Source of the DNA: Defluviicoccus sp.
GTDB lineage: Bacteria > Pseudomonadota > Alphaproteobacteria > MPNO01
Assembly: GCA_028820945.1 (NCBI GenBank)
Contig: JAPPHW010000047.1
Span: 1-13,405, forward strand
Direction: 5' to 3'
Length of the DNA: 13,405 nt
Below the pieces are notes generated by a model, which was given only the letters and a program-made list of their open reading frames with translations, did not search any database and was not told where the DNA came from. Positions within the stretch are counted from its first letter, which is position 1; every line of letters starts with the position of its first letter. The position numbers were made by a program, and so were the translations under genes. Positions 6,651-13,405 of the stretch are shown here, one piece after another.

Positions 6651-8063
6651 ATGATGCCACACGGTCCGGTCGAGGCGCGGTCGGGCGAAGCGGCGGCGGC
6701 CGACGGCGTGACGGTTCTGTGCCGATGGGCCGCCAAGGTCGATCTCGCCTCCCTGCCCGATGCGGTATGGCGCCGCGCCGCGCTGGTGGTGGCGGACGAT
6801 CTCGCCGCGGTCGTCGCGGCGCACGACGAGCCCGAACTGCGTCCGCTCGCCGACCGGCTCCTGCAGCGCGCCGCGGTGTCCGAGGCGACGGTGTTCCGGG
6901 GCGGCCGGCCGCGTACCGACCGGTACTCTGCCGCCGTCGCGAACGGCGCGGCCGCCGGCTGGTGCGAGCTCGACGAGGGCTATCGCGAAGTGCCCTGCCA
7001 TGGCGGGTTGTGCGTCCTGCCCGCGCTGTGGGCCGAGGCGGAAGCCGAAGGACGCACGGTGCGCGAGATGCTGCGGGCGCTGGCGATCGGCTACGAGGTC
7101 GTCACCCGCTTCGCCCGGGGGTTCCGGTTTCCCGACCAGCGGCTTCACCCGCACGCGGCGCTGCCGGCCATCGGGGCCGCGGCCGGCGTTGCCGCGATTC
7201 GCCGGCTGCCGACCGAGACGTTTCTCGATGCGATCGCCGGCGCGTCCACGATGGTGGCGCCGGGTCCGTTCGATCACGCCGTGAAGGGGGCGCTGGTGCG
7301 AAACGTGTGGGCCGGCGTGGGCGCCTGGATTGGCCTCCGTTCGGTCGACTGGGCCGGCTTGGGCATAGGCGGCGCGGCTTCCTCGCCCTACGACGTGTTC
7401 GTGGGCGGTCTGGGCGCGGAAGCCCGGCCCGGCGAGCTGGCGGGGGCTCTCGGCCGGTCCTGGGGCATCGCGGACGGTTTCCACAAGATCTACGCCTGCT
7501 GCCAGTACGCCCATGCCGCCGTGGAATCGTTGGAGCAGTTGCTGGCGCGACGACCGGACATCGAGGCCGCAAGCGACATCGAGCGCATCGTCGTGGAGAC
7601 CCATCGGCGCGGGCTGACCCTGGAGAACAAGCGGCCGGCGACCGCCCTTGCCGCAAAGTTCTCGTTGCCGCACATCGTCGCCAGCGTCAGCCATCTCCGC
7701 CACACCGGCGTCGAGGCGTTCTCCGCCGCCACGTTGACCGATCCGGCAATCGCTGCGCTGCGCGAGCGGGTCGTGCTGGAGCTCTACGAGCCGGAACGTC
7801 CGTGGCCGGAGGACCGGCCGGCTCGGGTCACCTGGCACTTGCGGACCGGCGAAAGTCTCCAGGCGGAATGCCGAAGCGCGCGGGGCGGCCCGGACCGCCC
7901 GTTCGCGCCGTCGGAGATCCTCGACAAGCTGCGCGGGATCGCCGCGCCGGTCTATCCGCACATGGCGGAGAGCTGCCAGGTCCTGGTCGCCCTCGACGGC
8001 GCTCTTCTCGACATGACGTGGACCGATGCGGTCGCCCGAATGACCGCCGATGCGGCGTCCTGA
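6651..8063 (+). CDS. MmgE/PrpD family protein
   Basis: 470 residues from the first of two adjacent ATGs at 6651, with GGAGG about 10 nt upstream. The helical PrpD-like domain includes ANGAAAGWCELDEGY (about 97-111), GYEVVTRFARGF (148-158) and HPHAALPAIGAAAG (166-179). The second domain follows from about residue 275 with GFHKIYACCQYAHAAVESLE. Family members include 2-methylcitrate dehydratase (PrpD), cis-aconitate decarboxylase (CadA/IRG1) and iminodisuccinate epimerase, so the reaction could be dehydration, decarboxylation or racemisation of a carboxylate. No prpBC neighbours are present, which argues against a methylcitrate cycle. Its divergent placement next to the amidohydrolase suggests co-regulation. 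Confidence 0.88.
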   Translation: MMPHGPVEARSGEAAAADGVTVLCRWAAKVDLASLPDAVWRRAALVVADDLAAVVAAHDEPELRPLADRLLQRAAVSEATVFRGGRPRTDRYSAAVANGAAAGWCELDEGYREVPCHGGLCVLPALWAEAEAEGRTVREMLRALAIGYEVVTRFARGFRFPDQRLHPHAALPAIGAAAGVAAIRRLPTETFLDAIAGASTMVAPGPFDHAVKGALVRNVWAGVGAWIGLRSVDWAGLGIGGAASSPYDVFVGGLGAEARPGELAGALGRSWGIADGFHKIYACCQYAHAAVESLEQLLARRPDIEAASDIERIVVETHRRGLTLENKRPATALAAKFSLPHIVASVSHLRHTGVEAFSAATLTDPAIAALRERVVLELYEPERPWPEDRPARVTWHLRTGESLQAECRSARGGPDRPFAPSEILDKLRGIAAPVYPHMAESCQVLVALDGALLDMTWTDAVARMTADAAS

Positions 8064-8175
8064 ACGCGACCGGGTTTTCTCAGGCACGGGGTTCGCCGAT
8101 CCGGCGCGGGCGCTTTTGGGCGCAGGCATTCCCGGGATGAACCCAAGTTTGTCAGGAGCCTGCCATACGGGTTGC

Positions 8176-8217
8176 ATGCCGGGACCCGGACGCGGCAGAA
8201 CGTCCGAGCCCCGGCGT
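8176..8217. terminator. long GC hairpin between convergent genes
   Basis: Arms 8176-8192 and 8201-8217 pair over 17 positions with two mismatches and one G-T wobble around an 8-nt loop. It lies in the 187-bp gap between the convergent MmgE/PrpD and TRAP genes and is probably a bidirectional terminator, although a T-run is lacking. Confidence 0.5.
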
Positions 8218-8250
8218 CTCATGCAAACGAATGCGTGTCAGGCGATCGGA

Positions 8251-9279
8251 CTATTTCTCGTTCCTCTTTATTGAGGCTTTCAGGAGCGCGTACATTTCCC
8301 GGACCTGCGGGTTGTCGTGCTTGCCGAGGAAGTCGTCGCCGAGCGTTCGCACCCGGTTCATGAAATCGGCCTGATCGGCCGCCGACAGGCGTATCACCTC
8401 GGCGCCGTTGTCCTTCCAGAGCTTCTCGGCTCGTGCTCCGAATTCGAGGCCGATCTTCGTGCACTCCTCCGCCATTCCGACCGTCGTATCCAGCACGAGC
8501 TTAAGTAGATCCGGCGAAAGTTTCTTCAGCCACGCCTCGCTGGCGAAGATGGCGCTCGGAATCATCCCGCTCTCGACGACCGTGATGTACTTGGTCACGG
8601 TAAAGAATTTCGATCCGCCCATCACGATGATGCTCGACCGCACGCCGTCGATGGCCTTGCGGGACAAGCCGGGCAGCACTTCGATATAGGACATGGGAAC
8701 GCCCGTCGCGCCCAGCTTTCCGACCAGCGCGGTTTCCATCTTGGACGCCAGGACCCGGATCTTCTTGCCACTGAAGTCGTCCATCGTGCGGATCGGGCGC
8801 AGGCTGGCAAACGAGGTCGGCCCGTAAACGTAGAGCGAGAGCACCCGGATGCCGGTGCCCAGAGCGAGCTTGGAATAGGGCTCGCTGAACGCCGGATCGT
8901 TAAGCGCCCTGTGGGCATGCCAGACGTCCTTGAACACTCCGGGCGCGTCCGGCACCTGGAATGCCGCGTTATGTCCGACCAGGAACCCGGGCGGGGCGAT
9001 CAGAAGTTCCTGAGTCCCCAGCTGGATGCCCTCGATCATTCGGGCGATCTTGCCCAGCTGGCCGGCGGGGAAAATACGGGCGGCGAGCTTTCCACCCGAA
9101 CGCTCGTTCAACCTCTCGGCCAGAATTTCCCCAATACGATGTTGCGGATCCTGGACGGTCGCGAATCCGATCTTCACCGCCATCCCCTCCGCCAATGCCC
9201 CGCCGGACAGGCCGAGGAGCGCGACGGCCGCGCCGAGTGCGGGGATCGAACTCGCCCTTCGCCGTGCTTTACCGAACAT
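8251..9279 (-). CDS. TRAP transporter substrate-binding protein, DctP type
   Basis: 342 residues from ATG 9277-9279, with GGAGG 9 nt upstream. A clear Sec signal peptide is present: the basic start MFGKARRRAS, a hydrophobic core, and likely cleavage after ALA (residues 28-30). The mature protein begins MAVKIGFATVQDPQHRIGEI, and the TRAP pattern continues with AARIFPAGQLG, MIEGIQLGTQELLIAPPG, KKIRVLASKMETALVGKLGA and a long C-terminal helix. DctP proteins deliver organic acids to the DctQM membrane permease. No DctQ or DctM gene is found in the window, so it is an orphan or its partners lie elsewhere. It is divergent from the flavin-reductase gene. Confidence 0.9.
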   Translation of the reverse strand: MFGKARRRASSIPALGAAVALLGLSGGALAEGMAVKIGFATVQDPQHRIGEILAERLNERSGGKLAARIFPAGQLGKIARMIEGIQLGTQELLIAPPGFLVGHNAAFQVPDAPGVFKDVWHAHRALNDPAFSEPYSKLALGTGIRVLSLYVYGPTSFASLRPIRTMDDFSGKKIRVLASKMETALVGKLGATGVPMSYIEVLPGLSRKAIDGVRSSIIVMGGSKFFTVTKYITVVESGMIPSAIFASEAWLKKLSPDLLKLVLDTTVGMAEECTKIGLEFGARAEKLWKDNGAEVIRLSAADQADFMNRVRTLGDDFLGKHDNPQVREMYALLKASIKRNEK

Positions 9280-9327
9280 CTTCCTGTTCCTCCGTCGGGT
9301 TGCTGTATGGATTGTCGCGTTGCCCCG

Positions 9328-9436
9328 GGGGTTTCCCGCAGGACCGCCCCGAAGGGTCGAAACAGTAGCCGAGCCTGCCTCCGCCGGCAATTGCGACCGC
9401 CCGGGCCTGGGGTTTCCGCCGGACCGCCGTCGAAGG
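9328..9436. repeat. imperfect 28-nt direct repeat in divergent promoter region
   Basis: Segments 9328-9355 and 9409-9436 both begin GGGGTTTCC, share GGACCGCC and end CGAAGG. They differ by one deletion, one insertion and about two mismatches. Their starts are 81 bp apart, between the divergent TRAP and flavin-reductase genes. They could be tandem regulator sites or chance similarity in GC-rich DNA. No clear promoter boxes were seen. Confidence 0.35.
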
Positions 9437-9561
9437 CGAGCGACTCGCTCTGGCGTCGCGCCGCTGGCCGGTGGAAAGGGAGCGGGGTATGGTCGGCGAC
9501 GGTGGGCGCGGTGTATCGTTCGCCCGGGCGGACATGCGGCGCCGACGTCATGGAGACGCGG

Positions 9562-10230
9562 ATGAAATCCTCACACGCCCATCCCCCGAAGTCGCTCGAC
9601 CGACCTCTGGAGCACGATCCATCGGACTGGTCGGCGCAGGAGAATTACCATTTGTTGACGGCACTCGTCATACCGCGGCCGATTGCCTGGATCTCCAGCT
9701 TGTCCCCGGACGGTGTGCGCAATATCGCACCGCACTCCTTCTTCAATGCCGTGTCGGCCGACCCGCCGCATGTCATGGTCAGCTCCACCGGGGTCAAGGA
9801 CTCGGTGCGGAACATTCGTGCGACCGGAGAGTTCGTGCTCAACATTGTGACGATGGAAGTCCTTGAGGACATGGTCTTCACCTCGACCGACTTTCCGCCC
9901 GAGGAGGACGAGTTCGACTGGAGCGGGCTGACCGCGGTGCCCTCGGCGAAGGTGGCGCCGCCGCGGATCGGTCAGGCCAGGGCGCATCTGGAGTGCGTGT
10001 CGGTCGACGAGATGACGCTCGGCGACGCGACGCTGATATTCGGCCGGGTGGTCCACATGCACATCGATCCCGGCGTCTGGCGAAACGGGCGGGTGGACCC
10101 GGCGCTTCTCGACCCGGTGTGCCGCTTGTCCGGCAGCGGCTACGCCTCGCTTGGCGAACGATCCAGGCTGGCGATCCCCAAATGGGAAGACGTGATCCGT
10201 TCGGGCCATCGAAGCCCGCGCCCCTGTTGA
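9562..10230 (+). CDS. flavin reductase-like protein, DIM6/NTAB family
   Basis: 222 residues from ATG 9562, chosen because GGAG lies 6 nt upstream; an in-frame ATG at 9550 has no such site. The FMN-binding split barrel begins YHLLTALVIPRPIAWISSLS (about 29-48). NIAPHSFFNAVSADPPHVMV (about 53-72) and KDSVRNIRATGEFVLNIV (about 78-95) are hallmark segments of the DIM6/NTAB family. These proteins bind FMN and either supply reduced flavin to a two-component monooxygenase or reduce substrates themselves. No luciferase-like or group D monooxygenase partner is in the window. The C-terminal half (VSVDEMTLGDATLIFGRVVHM) is typical. Confidence 0.88.
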   Translation: MKSSHAHPPKSLDRPLEHDPSDWSAQENYHLLTALVIPRPIAWISSLSPDGVRNIAPHSFFNAVSADPPHVMVSSTGVKDSVRNIRATGEFVLNIVTMEVLEDMVFTSTDFPPEEDEFDWSGLTAVPSAKVAPPRIGQARAHLECVSVDEMTLGDATLIFGRVVHMHIDPGVWRNGRVDPALLDPVCRLSGSGYASLGERSRLAIPKWEDVIRSGHRSPRPC

Positions 10231-10354
10231 TCGGTGGCCGGGCGCTCGCCGTTGCGCATCGTTCCGGTCCGTCGACCTGCTCCAGGCAGGGCCGCCCCGC
10301 TCTCCCTGGGAAGGGTTTGTCCCAAGTCAGCCGCTACATCGAACTCCAGCACTA

Positions 10355-10387
10355 AGCGCGGTTGGGCATCGCGTGCCCTTCCGCGCT
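10355..10387 (+). terminator. 12-bp interrupted hairpin
   Basis: AGCGCGG (10355-10361) pairs with CCGCGCT (10381-10387), and GGGCA (10364-10368) pairs with TGCCC (10374-10378). The two stems are separated by a symmetric TT/TT mismatch and capped by a 5-nt loop. It lies 125 bp after the flavin reductase stop and is a terminator candidate or part of the leader of the next gene. The T-run is missing. Confidence 0.45.
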
Positions 10388-10412
10388 CGACAACGCCGTC
10401 ATTGGACGAGAG

Positions 10413-10427
10413 AGGAAGAACCTTCCT
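10413..10427 (+). repeat. small 6-bp hairpin upstream of the membrane protein gene
   Basis: AGGAAG (10413-10418) and CTTCCT (10422-10427) are exact complements around AAC. It is the second of three hairpins between the flavin reductase and the glycine-tailed protein. Confidence 0.4.
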
Positions 10428-10468
10428 TCCGCGACAGGTCTTACTTACGATCGTTTGCGAATAAAAGG

Positions 10469-10490
10469 CTATCCGGGAAGTGTCGGATAG
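10469..10490 (+). promoter_or_regulatory. 7-8-7 inverted repeat 24 nt before a start codon
   Basis: CTATCCG (10469-10475) and CGGATAG (10484-10490) are exact reverse complements around 8 nt. The site follows a locally AT-rich stretch (10455-10467, GCGAATAAAAG) where a promoter could lie. The ribosome site GGGAGGGAGG comes right after it. It may be an operator or a leader hairpin controlling the small membrane protein. Confidence 0.45.
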
Positions 10491-10514
10491 AACGGCCAAC
10501 GTTGGGAGGGAGGC

Positions 10515-10931
10515 ATGCTACGTCGTTTGATCGATGGAGCGGTGTTGATCGCTCTGGCCTGGTTCCTGCTCGTGCGGCTCGACGCCGGTCAGGCGGTCCT
10601 CGGGCTGACTATTGCGGCGCTGATTGTCTTCACTGGCTGGCGCATTCATCGGCTATGGCGAAAGTACCAACGGCTGCTTCTTGAGTTGGCGGCGGCGGAA
10701 TCGGCGAAACGGTCCGACGATCCGAAAGAGGTCGAACGCGCCGAACGGATCCTGCGCGAGCGCCGCATGATGCACGCCGCCGACATGACCCTTATGAGCG
10801 GCTTCATCCTGGGGGGCGCGGCCAGCGATCTCGCGCCGATGGAGCATGGCGTGGGGGCGGGGGGCGGCCACGACGCCGGCGGATTCGGAGGCGTCGATAT
10901 GGGCGGTGGCTTTGGGGGCGGCGAGGGCTGA
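10515..10931 (+). CDS. small membrane protein with glycine-rich tail, unknown function
   Basis: 138 residues from ATG 10515, behind a strong GGGAGGGAGG site. Two hydrophobic helices (about 5-22 and 26-44) form a hairpin anchor. A charged, probably helical stretch with many Arg, Glu and Ala follows (45-88), then a short hydrophobic segment (90-103). The tail (112-138) has 16 Gly in its last 27 residues (GGGHDAGGFGGVDMGGGFGGG). Similar Gly-rich ends occur in some membrane-anchored bacterial proteins, but no domain is recognised. It is not obviously part of the catabolic set and lies alone between structured gaps; the next operon has its own promoter. A real gene is likely, given the ribosome site and membrane segments. 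Confidence 0.75.
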   Translation: MLRRLIDGAVLIALAWFLLVRLDAGQAVLGLTIAALIVFTGWRIHRLWRKYQRLLLELAAAESAKRSDDPKEVERAERILRERRMMHAADMTLMSGFILGGAASDLAPMEHGVGAGGGHDAGGFGGVDMGGGFGGGEG

Positions 10932-10953
10932 ACGGAAACGCCCCGGCCTTCAA

Positions 10954-10983
10954 TTGACTCGTCCGAGCGGCGGCTTCTACGCT
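10954..10983 (+). promoter_or_regulatory. sigma70-type promoter of the RraA-dehydratase operon
   Basis: TTGACT (10954-10959) is separated by 18 nt from TACGCT (10978-10983). The -35 matches five of six consensus bases; the -10 is weak. Transcription would start near 10990, about 55 nt before the RraA-like ATG. No palindrome overlaps it. Confidence 0.4.
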
Positions 10984-11043
10984 CGATCCGGCATTCATCC
11001 AGCGGGTGGCGCGTCTCTCGCCGCCCCGGGACGCGGACGATCG

Positions 11044-11664
11044 ATGACACCGCAGCAAATCGCCGAAACGCTCGGGCGCTTCCCCACCGCGACAATCTAT
11101 GAGGCGGCAGGGAAACGCGGCGACATGTCGCCGGATATTCGCCCCATCGTGCCCGGCGCAAGGCTTTCGGGGATCGCCTATACGGTGAAGACGTTTCCCA
11201 GCGACACGACCGGCGTGGTTCGCGCTCTGGACGATGCGCCGCCCGGTTCGGTGCTGGTGATAGACGCGGGCGGGACCGACCGCGGGGCGGTGTGGGGCGG
11301 CACGTCGTCCCTGGTCTGCAGCCTGCGCGGCCTCGCCGGGTGCGTGACCAACGGCTGCGTGCGCGATGTGGACGATATGGCCGCCACGGGCATCGCCGTC
11401 TATGCGGCCGGCGTGGCGGCGCGCGGAACGGTCAAGAATCACGAAGGCTGGCGCGGTATTCCCGTCTCTGTCGGAGGGGTGGCTGTCTCGCCGGGCGACT
11501 ATGTCGTGGGCGACGGCGACGGCATCGTGGTCGTGCCCTCGGCCGAGGGCGCGGCGGTGTGCGGTCGCGCGCGCGATCAGCGGCGGATGGAGCGCGAGCG
11601 CGACACGCGGGTCCGCGAGGGCGAGCCGCTCGCGAGCGTTCTCGGCCTTGCCGCGCCGGAGTAG
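11044..11664 (+). CDS. RraA family / HMG (4-hydroxy-4-methyl-2-oxoglutarate) aldolase-like lyase
   Basis: 206 residues from ATG 11044. The fold's signature runs from LVIDAGGTDRGAVWGG (about 71-86) through GLAGCVTNGCVRDVDDM (96-112). R107 and D108 are the Arg-Asp pair that, in HMG aldolase, bind the substrate carboxylate and the divalent metal. GDYVVGDGDGIVVVP (151-165) is the conserved C-terminal element. The residue before G104 is N103 where many relatives have Asp. Known members split HMG or oxaloacetyl-type 2-oxo acids into pyruvate plus an oxo acid; true RraA inhibits RNase E. The next genes encode a dehydratase of the aconitase family, so the aldolase role is favoured. Its stop is 6 bp from the next ATG, whose GGAG site overlaps this stop. 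Confidence 0.85.
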   Translation: MTPQQIAETLGRFPTATIYEAAGKRGDMSPDIRPIVPGARLSGIAYTVKTFPSDTTGVVRALDDAPPGSVLVIDAGGTDRGAVWGGTSSLVCSLRGLAGCVTNGCVRDVDDMAATGIAVYAAGVAARGTVKNHEGWRGIPVSVGGVAVSPGDYVVGDGDGIVVVPSAEGAAVCGRARDQRRMERERDTRVREGEPLASVLGLAAPE

Positions 11665-11670
11665 CGGCGG

Positions 11671-12930
11671 ATGGGCAAGACGATAACGGAAAAGATTCTG
11701 TCGCGGGTCACGGGAGACGACATCTCGGCCGGCGATATCGTGTATCCGGAGCCCGAGCTGATCACGATCCACGACTGGTATGTCGTCAATTTCGACAGGG
11801 CGCTTGCCGAACTCGGCGTCGAACGGCTCTACGATGCCGACAAGGTTCTTATCTGCACCGACCACGAGCCCGTCGCGGTCAGCCCGCAGGCGGTCGAACG
11901 GCAGAAGAAGGTCCGCGAAATCGTCTCGAAATACGGCATCAAACACTTCTTCGATGCCGGAAGGGGCGGGCACGGCCACGTGTTCCCGGTCGAGATGGGG
12001 TTCGTCAGGCCCGGCATGTTCGTCGAAGCCTACGACGTGCATGTGACCAATTTCGGCGCCGTGGGAGCGCTCGCGATTCCGCTGCTGATCGAGATCACCG
12101 AGGTTCTGGCGTGCGGATCGGTGTGGCTGCGCACGCCGGAGACGGTGCGAGTCGACCTGGTCGGCAAATTGACGCCGGGGACCGGCATTCGCGATGTCGC
12201 GCAAAAGTTGATCTGCGACCTCGGTGCCGAGCGAGTCGACTATTCGGTCGTCGAATTTGGCGGACCCGCGCTTGCGTCGGTCGACATCGCGGGCCGGCAC
12301 ACGCTGTGCAACACGCCGATCGACATCGGGGCCAAGTCGGTCCTGGTCGAGCCCGACGCGGCGACGCTCGATTACCTGTCCGGCCGGGTCGACGGTTCGG
12401 TCGAGCCGGTCGTCTCCGACCCCGATGCGGCGTTCCGCGAAGTCGTCGAGTACGACCTCGACACGCTCGAACCGCAAGTCGCCGTGCCGCCCACGCCCGA
12501 CTGTGTCGTCGGCATTTCCGAGGTGGCCGGCCGGGCGGTCGACCACGCGTTCGTGGGCTCCTGCGCCGCGGCCAACCTGGCCGATCTGCGCGCCGCGGCG
12601 GAGATCCTTTCGGGCAACAGGGTTCATTCCCGGGTGCGCTTCATCGTCACGCCGGGCACGCAGGAGGTCATGGTGGAGGCCGAGTCCGAAGGGCTGCTCC
12701 GCCTGTTCGCCGAGGCCGGCGCGATGATCACCCAGCCGGGCTGCGGTCCCTGCGCCGGGGGGCGCATCGGCGGCGTTACCGACGGCGAGGCGTCGATCAA
12801 CACGGGGACGCGCAACGACTACGGGCGACTCGGTTCGCCCAAGGCAGAAATCTACCTCGCCAGCGCGGCGACGGTGGCGGCGTCGGCGGTGACCGGACGG
12901 ATTACCGACCCCAGGGAATTTCTCGACTGA
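11671..12930 (+). CDS. isopropylmalate dehydratase family large subunit (aconitase-like), divergent active site
   Basis: 419 residues, the usual length for two-subunit LeuC/HacA/DmdA proteins. The start MGKTITEKIL and the end ASAVTGRITDP are typical. The three 4Fe-4S ligands are C298 (VGSC), C358 and C361 (QPGCGPC). D64-H65 (TDHEPV) and R381-N382 with R386 (RNDYGRLG) are kept. However, the conserved GDSHT motif reads Y-D-V-H-V (121-125). The conserved G-I-x-H segment reads GRGGHGH (97-103), moving or losing its His. The N-M-x-x-E motif is NTPID (214-218). Such enzymes hydrate or dehydrate 2-hydroxy di- and tricarboxylates. A cluster is likely still assembled, but the substrate or chemistry may differ. 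It is co-operonic with the RraA-like lyase and the small subunit 17 bp downstream. Confidence 0.88.
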   Translation: MGKTITEKILSRVTGDDISAGDIVYPEPELITIHDWYVVNFDRALAELGVERLYDADKVLICTDHEPVAVSPQAVERQKKVREIVSKYGIKHFFDAGRGGHGHVFPVEMGFVRPGMFVEAYDVHVTNFGAVGALAIPLLIEITEVLACGSVWLRTPETVRVDLVGKLTPGTGIRDVAQKLICDLGAERVDYSVVEFGGPALASVDIAGRHTLCNTPIDIGAKSVLVEPDAATLDYLSGRVDGSVEPVVSDPDAAFREVVEYDLDTLEPQVAVPPTPDCVVGISEVAGRAVDHAFVGSCAAANLADLRAAAEILSGNRVHSRVRFIVTPGTQEVMVEAESEGLLRLFAEAGAMITQPGCGPCAGGRIGGVTDGEASINTGTRNDYGRLGSPKAEIYLASAATVAASAVTGRITDPREFLD

Positions 12931-12947
12931 GGGATCGAGGAGACGGT

Positions 12948-13405
12948 GTGAACTGGATCTACAGGGGCAAGTGCTGGAAGTTCGGCGACAATCTCGGCAT
13001 CGACGGGGATGTCATGCCGCTTCGCTTCGCGATAGAGCGGGAGCTGGACCCGACCGTGCTGCGCGACTGGCTGATGACCGGGGTCGATCCCGATTTTCCG
13101 CGCAAGGTATCGCCGGGCGACATCGTCGTGGCCGGCAAGCGATTCGGTCAGGGGAACCCCCATATCCAGGGATTTCTCGGTCTTGTCGGGCACGGGCTCG
13201 GGCTGGTTGCCGAGAGCATCCCGCGGGGCAGCTTCCGAAACGCCATCAACGCCGGGCTGCCGTTCCTGTCCGGCTGTACGGACGTGACGGGCGATGTCGG
13301 GACCGGCGACGACCTCGAGGTCGATTTCCGGACTGGGGAGTTCAACAACCTGACGCGCAACCTGTCGCGGCGTTTCCGGCCGCTCGACGCGCGTCTTCAG
13401 TCCAT
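12948..13405 (+). CDS. isopropylmalate dehydratase family small subunit (swivel domain), 3' end beyond the window
   Basis: It starts at a GTG (12948) with GAGGAG 5 nt upstream; 152 codons are visible and the frame is open at the right edge. The beginning (GKCWKFGDNLGIDGDVMP, about 8-24) and GDIVVAGKRFG (57-67) then FRNAINAGLPFL (96-107) match LeuD-like swivel subunits. The catalytic loop, usually G-C-G-S-S-R-E-H-A, reads GQGNPHIQG (67-75). The paired Ser and the Arg that bind substrate in aconitase and LeuD are therefore absent. Together with the altered large subunit this indicates an unusual reaction or substrate. The alternative GTG at 12946 hits a stop at once. Confidence 0.85.
   Translation, partial: MNWIYRGKCWKFGDNLGIDGDVMPLRFAIERELDPTVLRDWLMTGVDPDFPRKVSPGDIVVAGKRFGQGNPHIQGFLGLVGHGLGLVAESIPRGSFRNAINAGLPFLSGCTDVTGDVGTGDDLEVDFRTGEFNNLTRNLSRRFRPLDARLQS

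Noticed and set aside
3904..6654. 916-codon plus-strand open frame
   Set aside because: It runs across the oxygenase gene in another frame and antisense to the amidohydrolase. Its translation has no recognisable motifs and is typical of high-GC shadow frames.
6357..8222. 621-codon minus-strand open frame
   Set aside because: It is antisense to the well-supported MmgE/PrpD gene; no motifs or ribosome site.
10804..12627. 607-codon minus-strand open frame
   Set aside because: It is antisense to the RraA-like and dehydratase genes; Asp/Arg-rich shadow composition.
13344..13375. Partial match to the cupin-operon palindrome inside the small-subunit gene
   Set aside because: Only one half-site matches and it is within coding sequence; probably chance in GC-rich DNA.
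1..13405. CRISPR arrays, rRNA genes, phage structural genes or defence systems
   Set aside because: No regularly spaced repeats, no rRNA-like sequence and no such protein motifs were seen on either strand.

Overview
The window is high-GC DNA with strong Shine-Dalgarno sites, short gene gaps and 4-bp stop/start overlaps. It is bacterial and most likely alphaproteobacterial. That placement rests on gene content (NMT1/THI5-type and TRAP binding proteins, an IS21 fragment, a serine-recombinase tail) and on base composition; no rRNA or other phylogenetic marker is present. It reads as an accessory catabolic region: eleven genes, nearly all enzymes or solute-binding proteins, with no housekeeping gene and no visible regulator gene.

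Left arm (1-2238, minus strand): a tight three-gene operon. Two small cupin proteins related to 3-hydroxyanthranilate 3,4-dioxygenase (each with two CxxC pairs) are followed by an alpha/beta hydrolase that runs off the left edge. The operon has a perfect TATAAT box and a perfect 9-2-9 palindrome between its -35 and -10. One cupin keeps a plausible His-Glu-His metal site and the other does not, so the pair may work as a heteromer. Next comes a gap (2177-3017) of decayed mobile DNA: a serine-recombinase C-terminal scrap on the minus strand abutting an IS21 IstB C-terminal scrap on the plus strand.

Middle (3018-8063): a signal-less NMT1/THI5-like binding protein is coupled through a GTGA overlap to an isopenicillin-N-synthase-like 2-oxoglutarate/Fe(II) oxygenase. 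A convergent amidohydrolase (deaminase type) follows. Diverging from it is an MmgE/PrpD-family protein, with an inverted repeat and a direct repeat in the shared control region.

Right arm (8251-13405): an orphan TRAP (DctP-type) binding protein is on the minus strand. On the plus strand are a DIM6/NTAB flavin reductase-like protein, a small glycine-tailed membrane protein with a structured leader, and an operon of an RraA/HMG-aldolase-like lyase plus large and small subunits of an isopropylmalate dehydratase (aconitase) family enzyme. The small subunit is cut by the right edge.

Taken together, the genes suggest uptake and stepwise breakdown of a small, possibly nitrogen-containing or aromatic carboxylate: binding proteins, oxygenation or deamination, cupin ring cleavage, hydrolase, hydration by the aconitase-like enzyme, then aldol cleavage by the RraA-like enzyme. 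This order is inference; no substrate can be read from the sequence. The most unusual observation is that the aconitase-like pair keeps its Fe-S cysteines but has lost several otherwise conserved catalytic residues in both subunits. The second is the paired HAO-like cupins.
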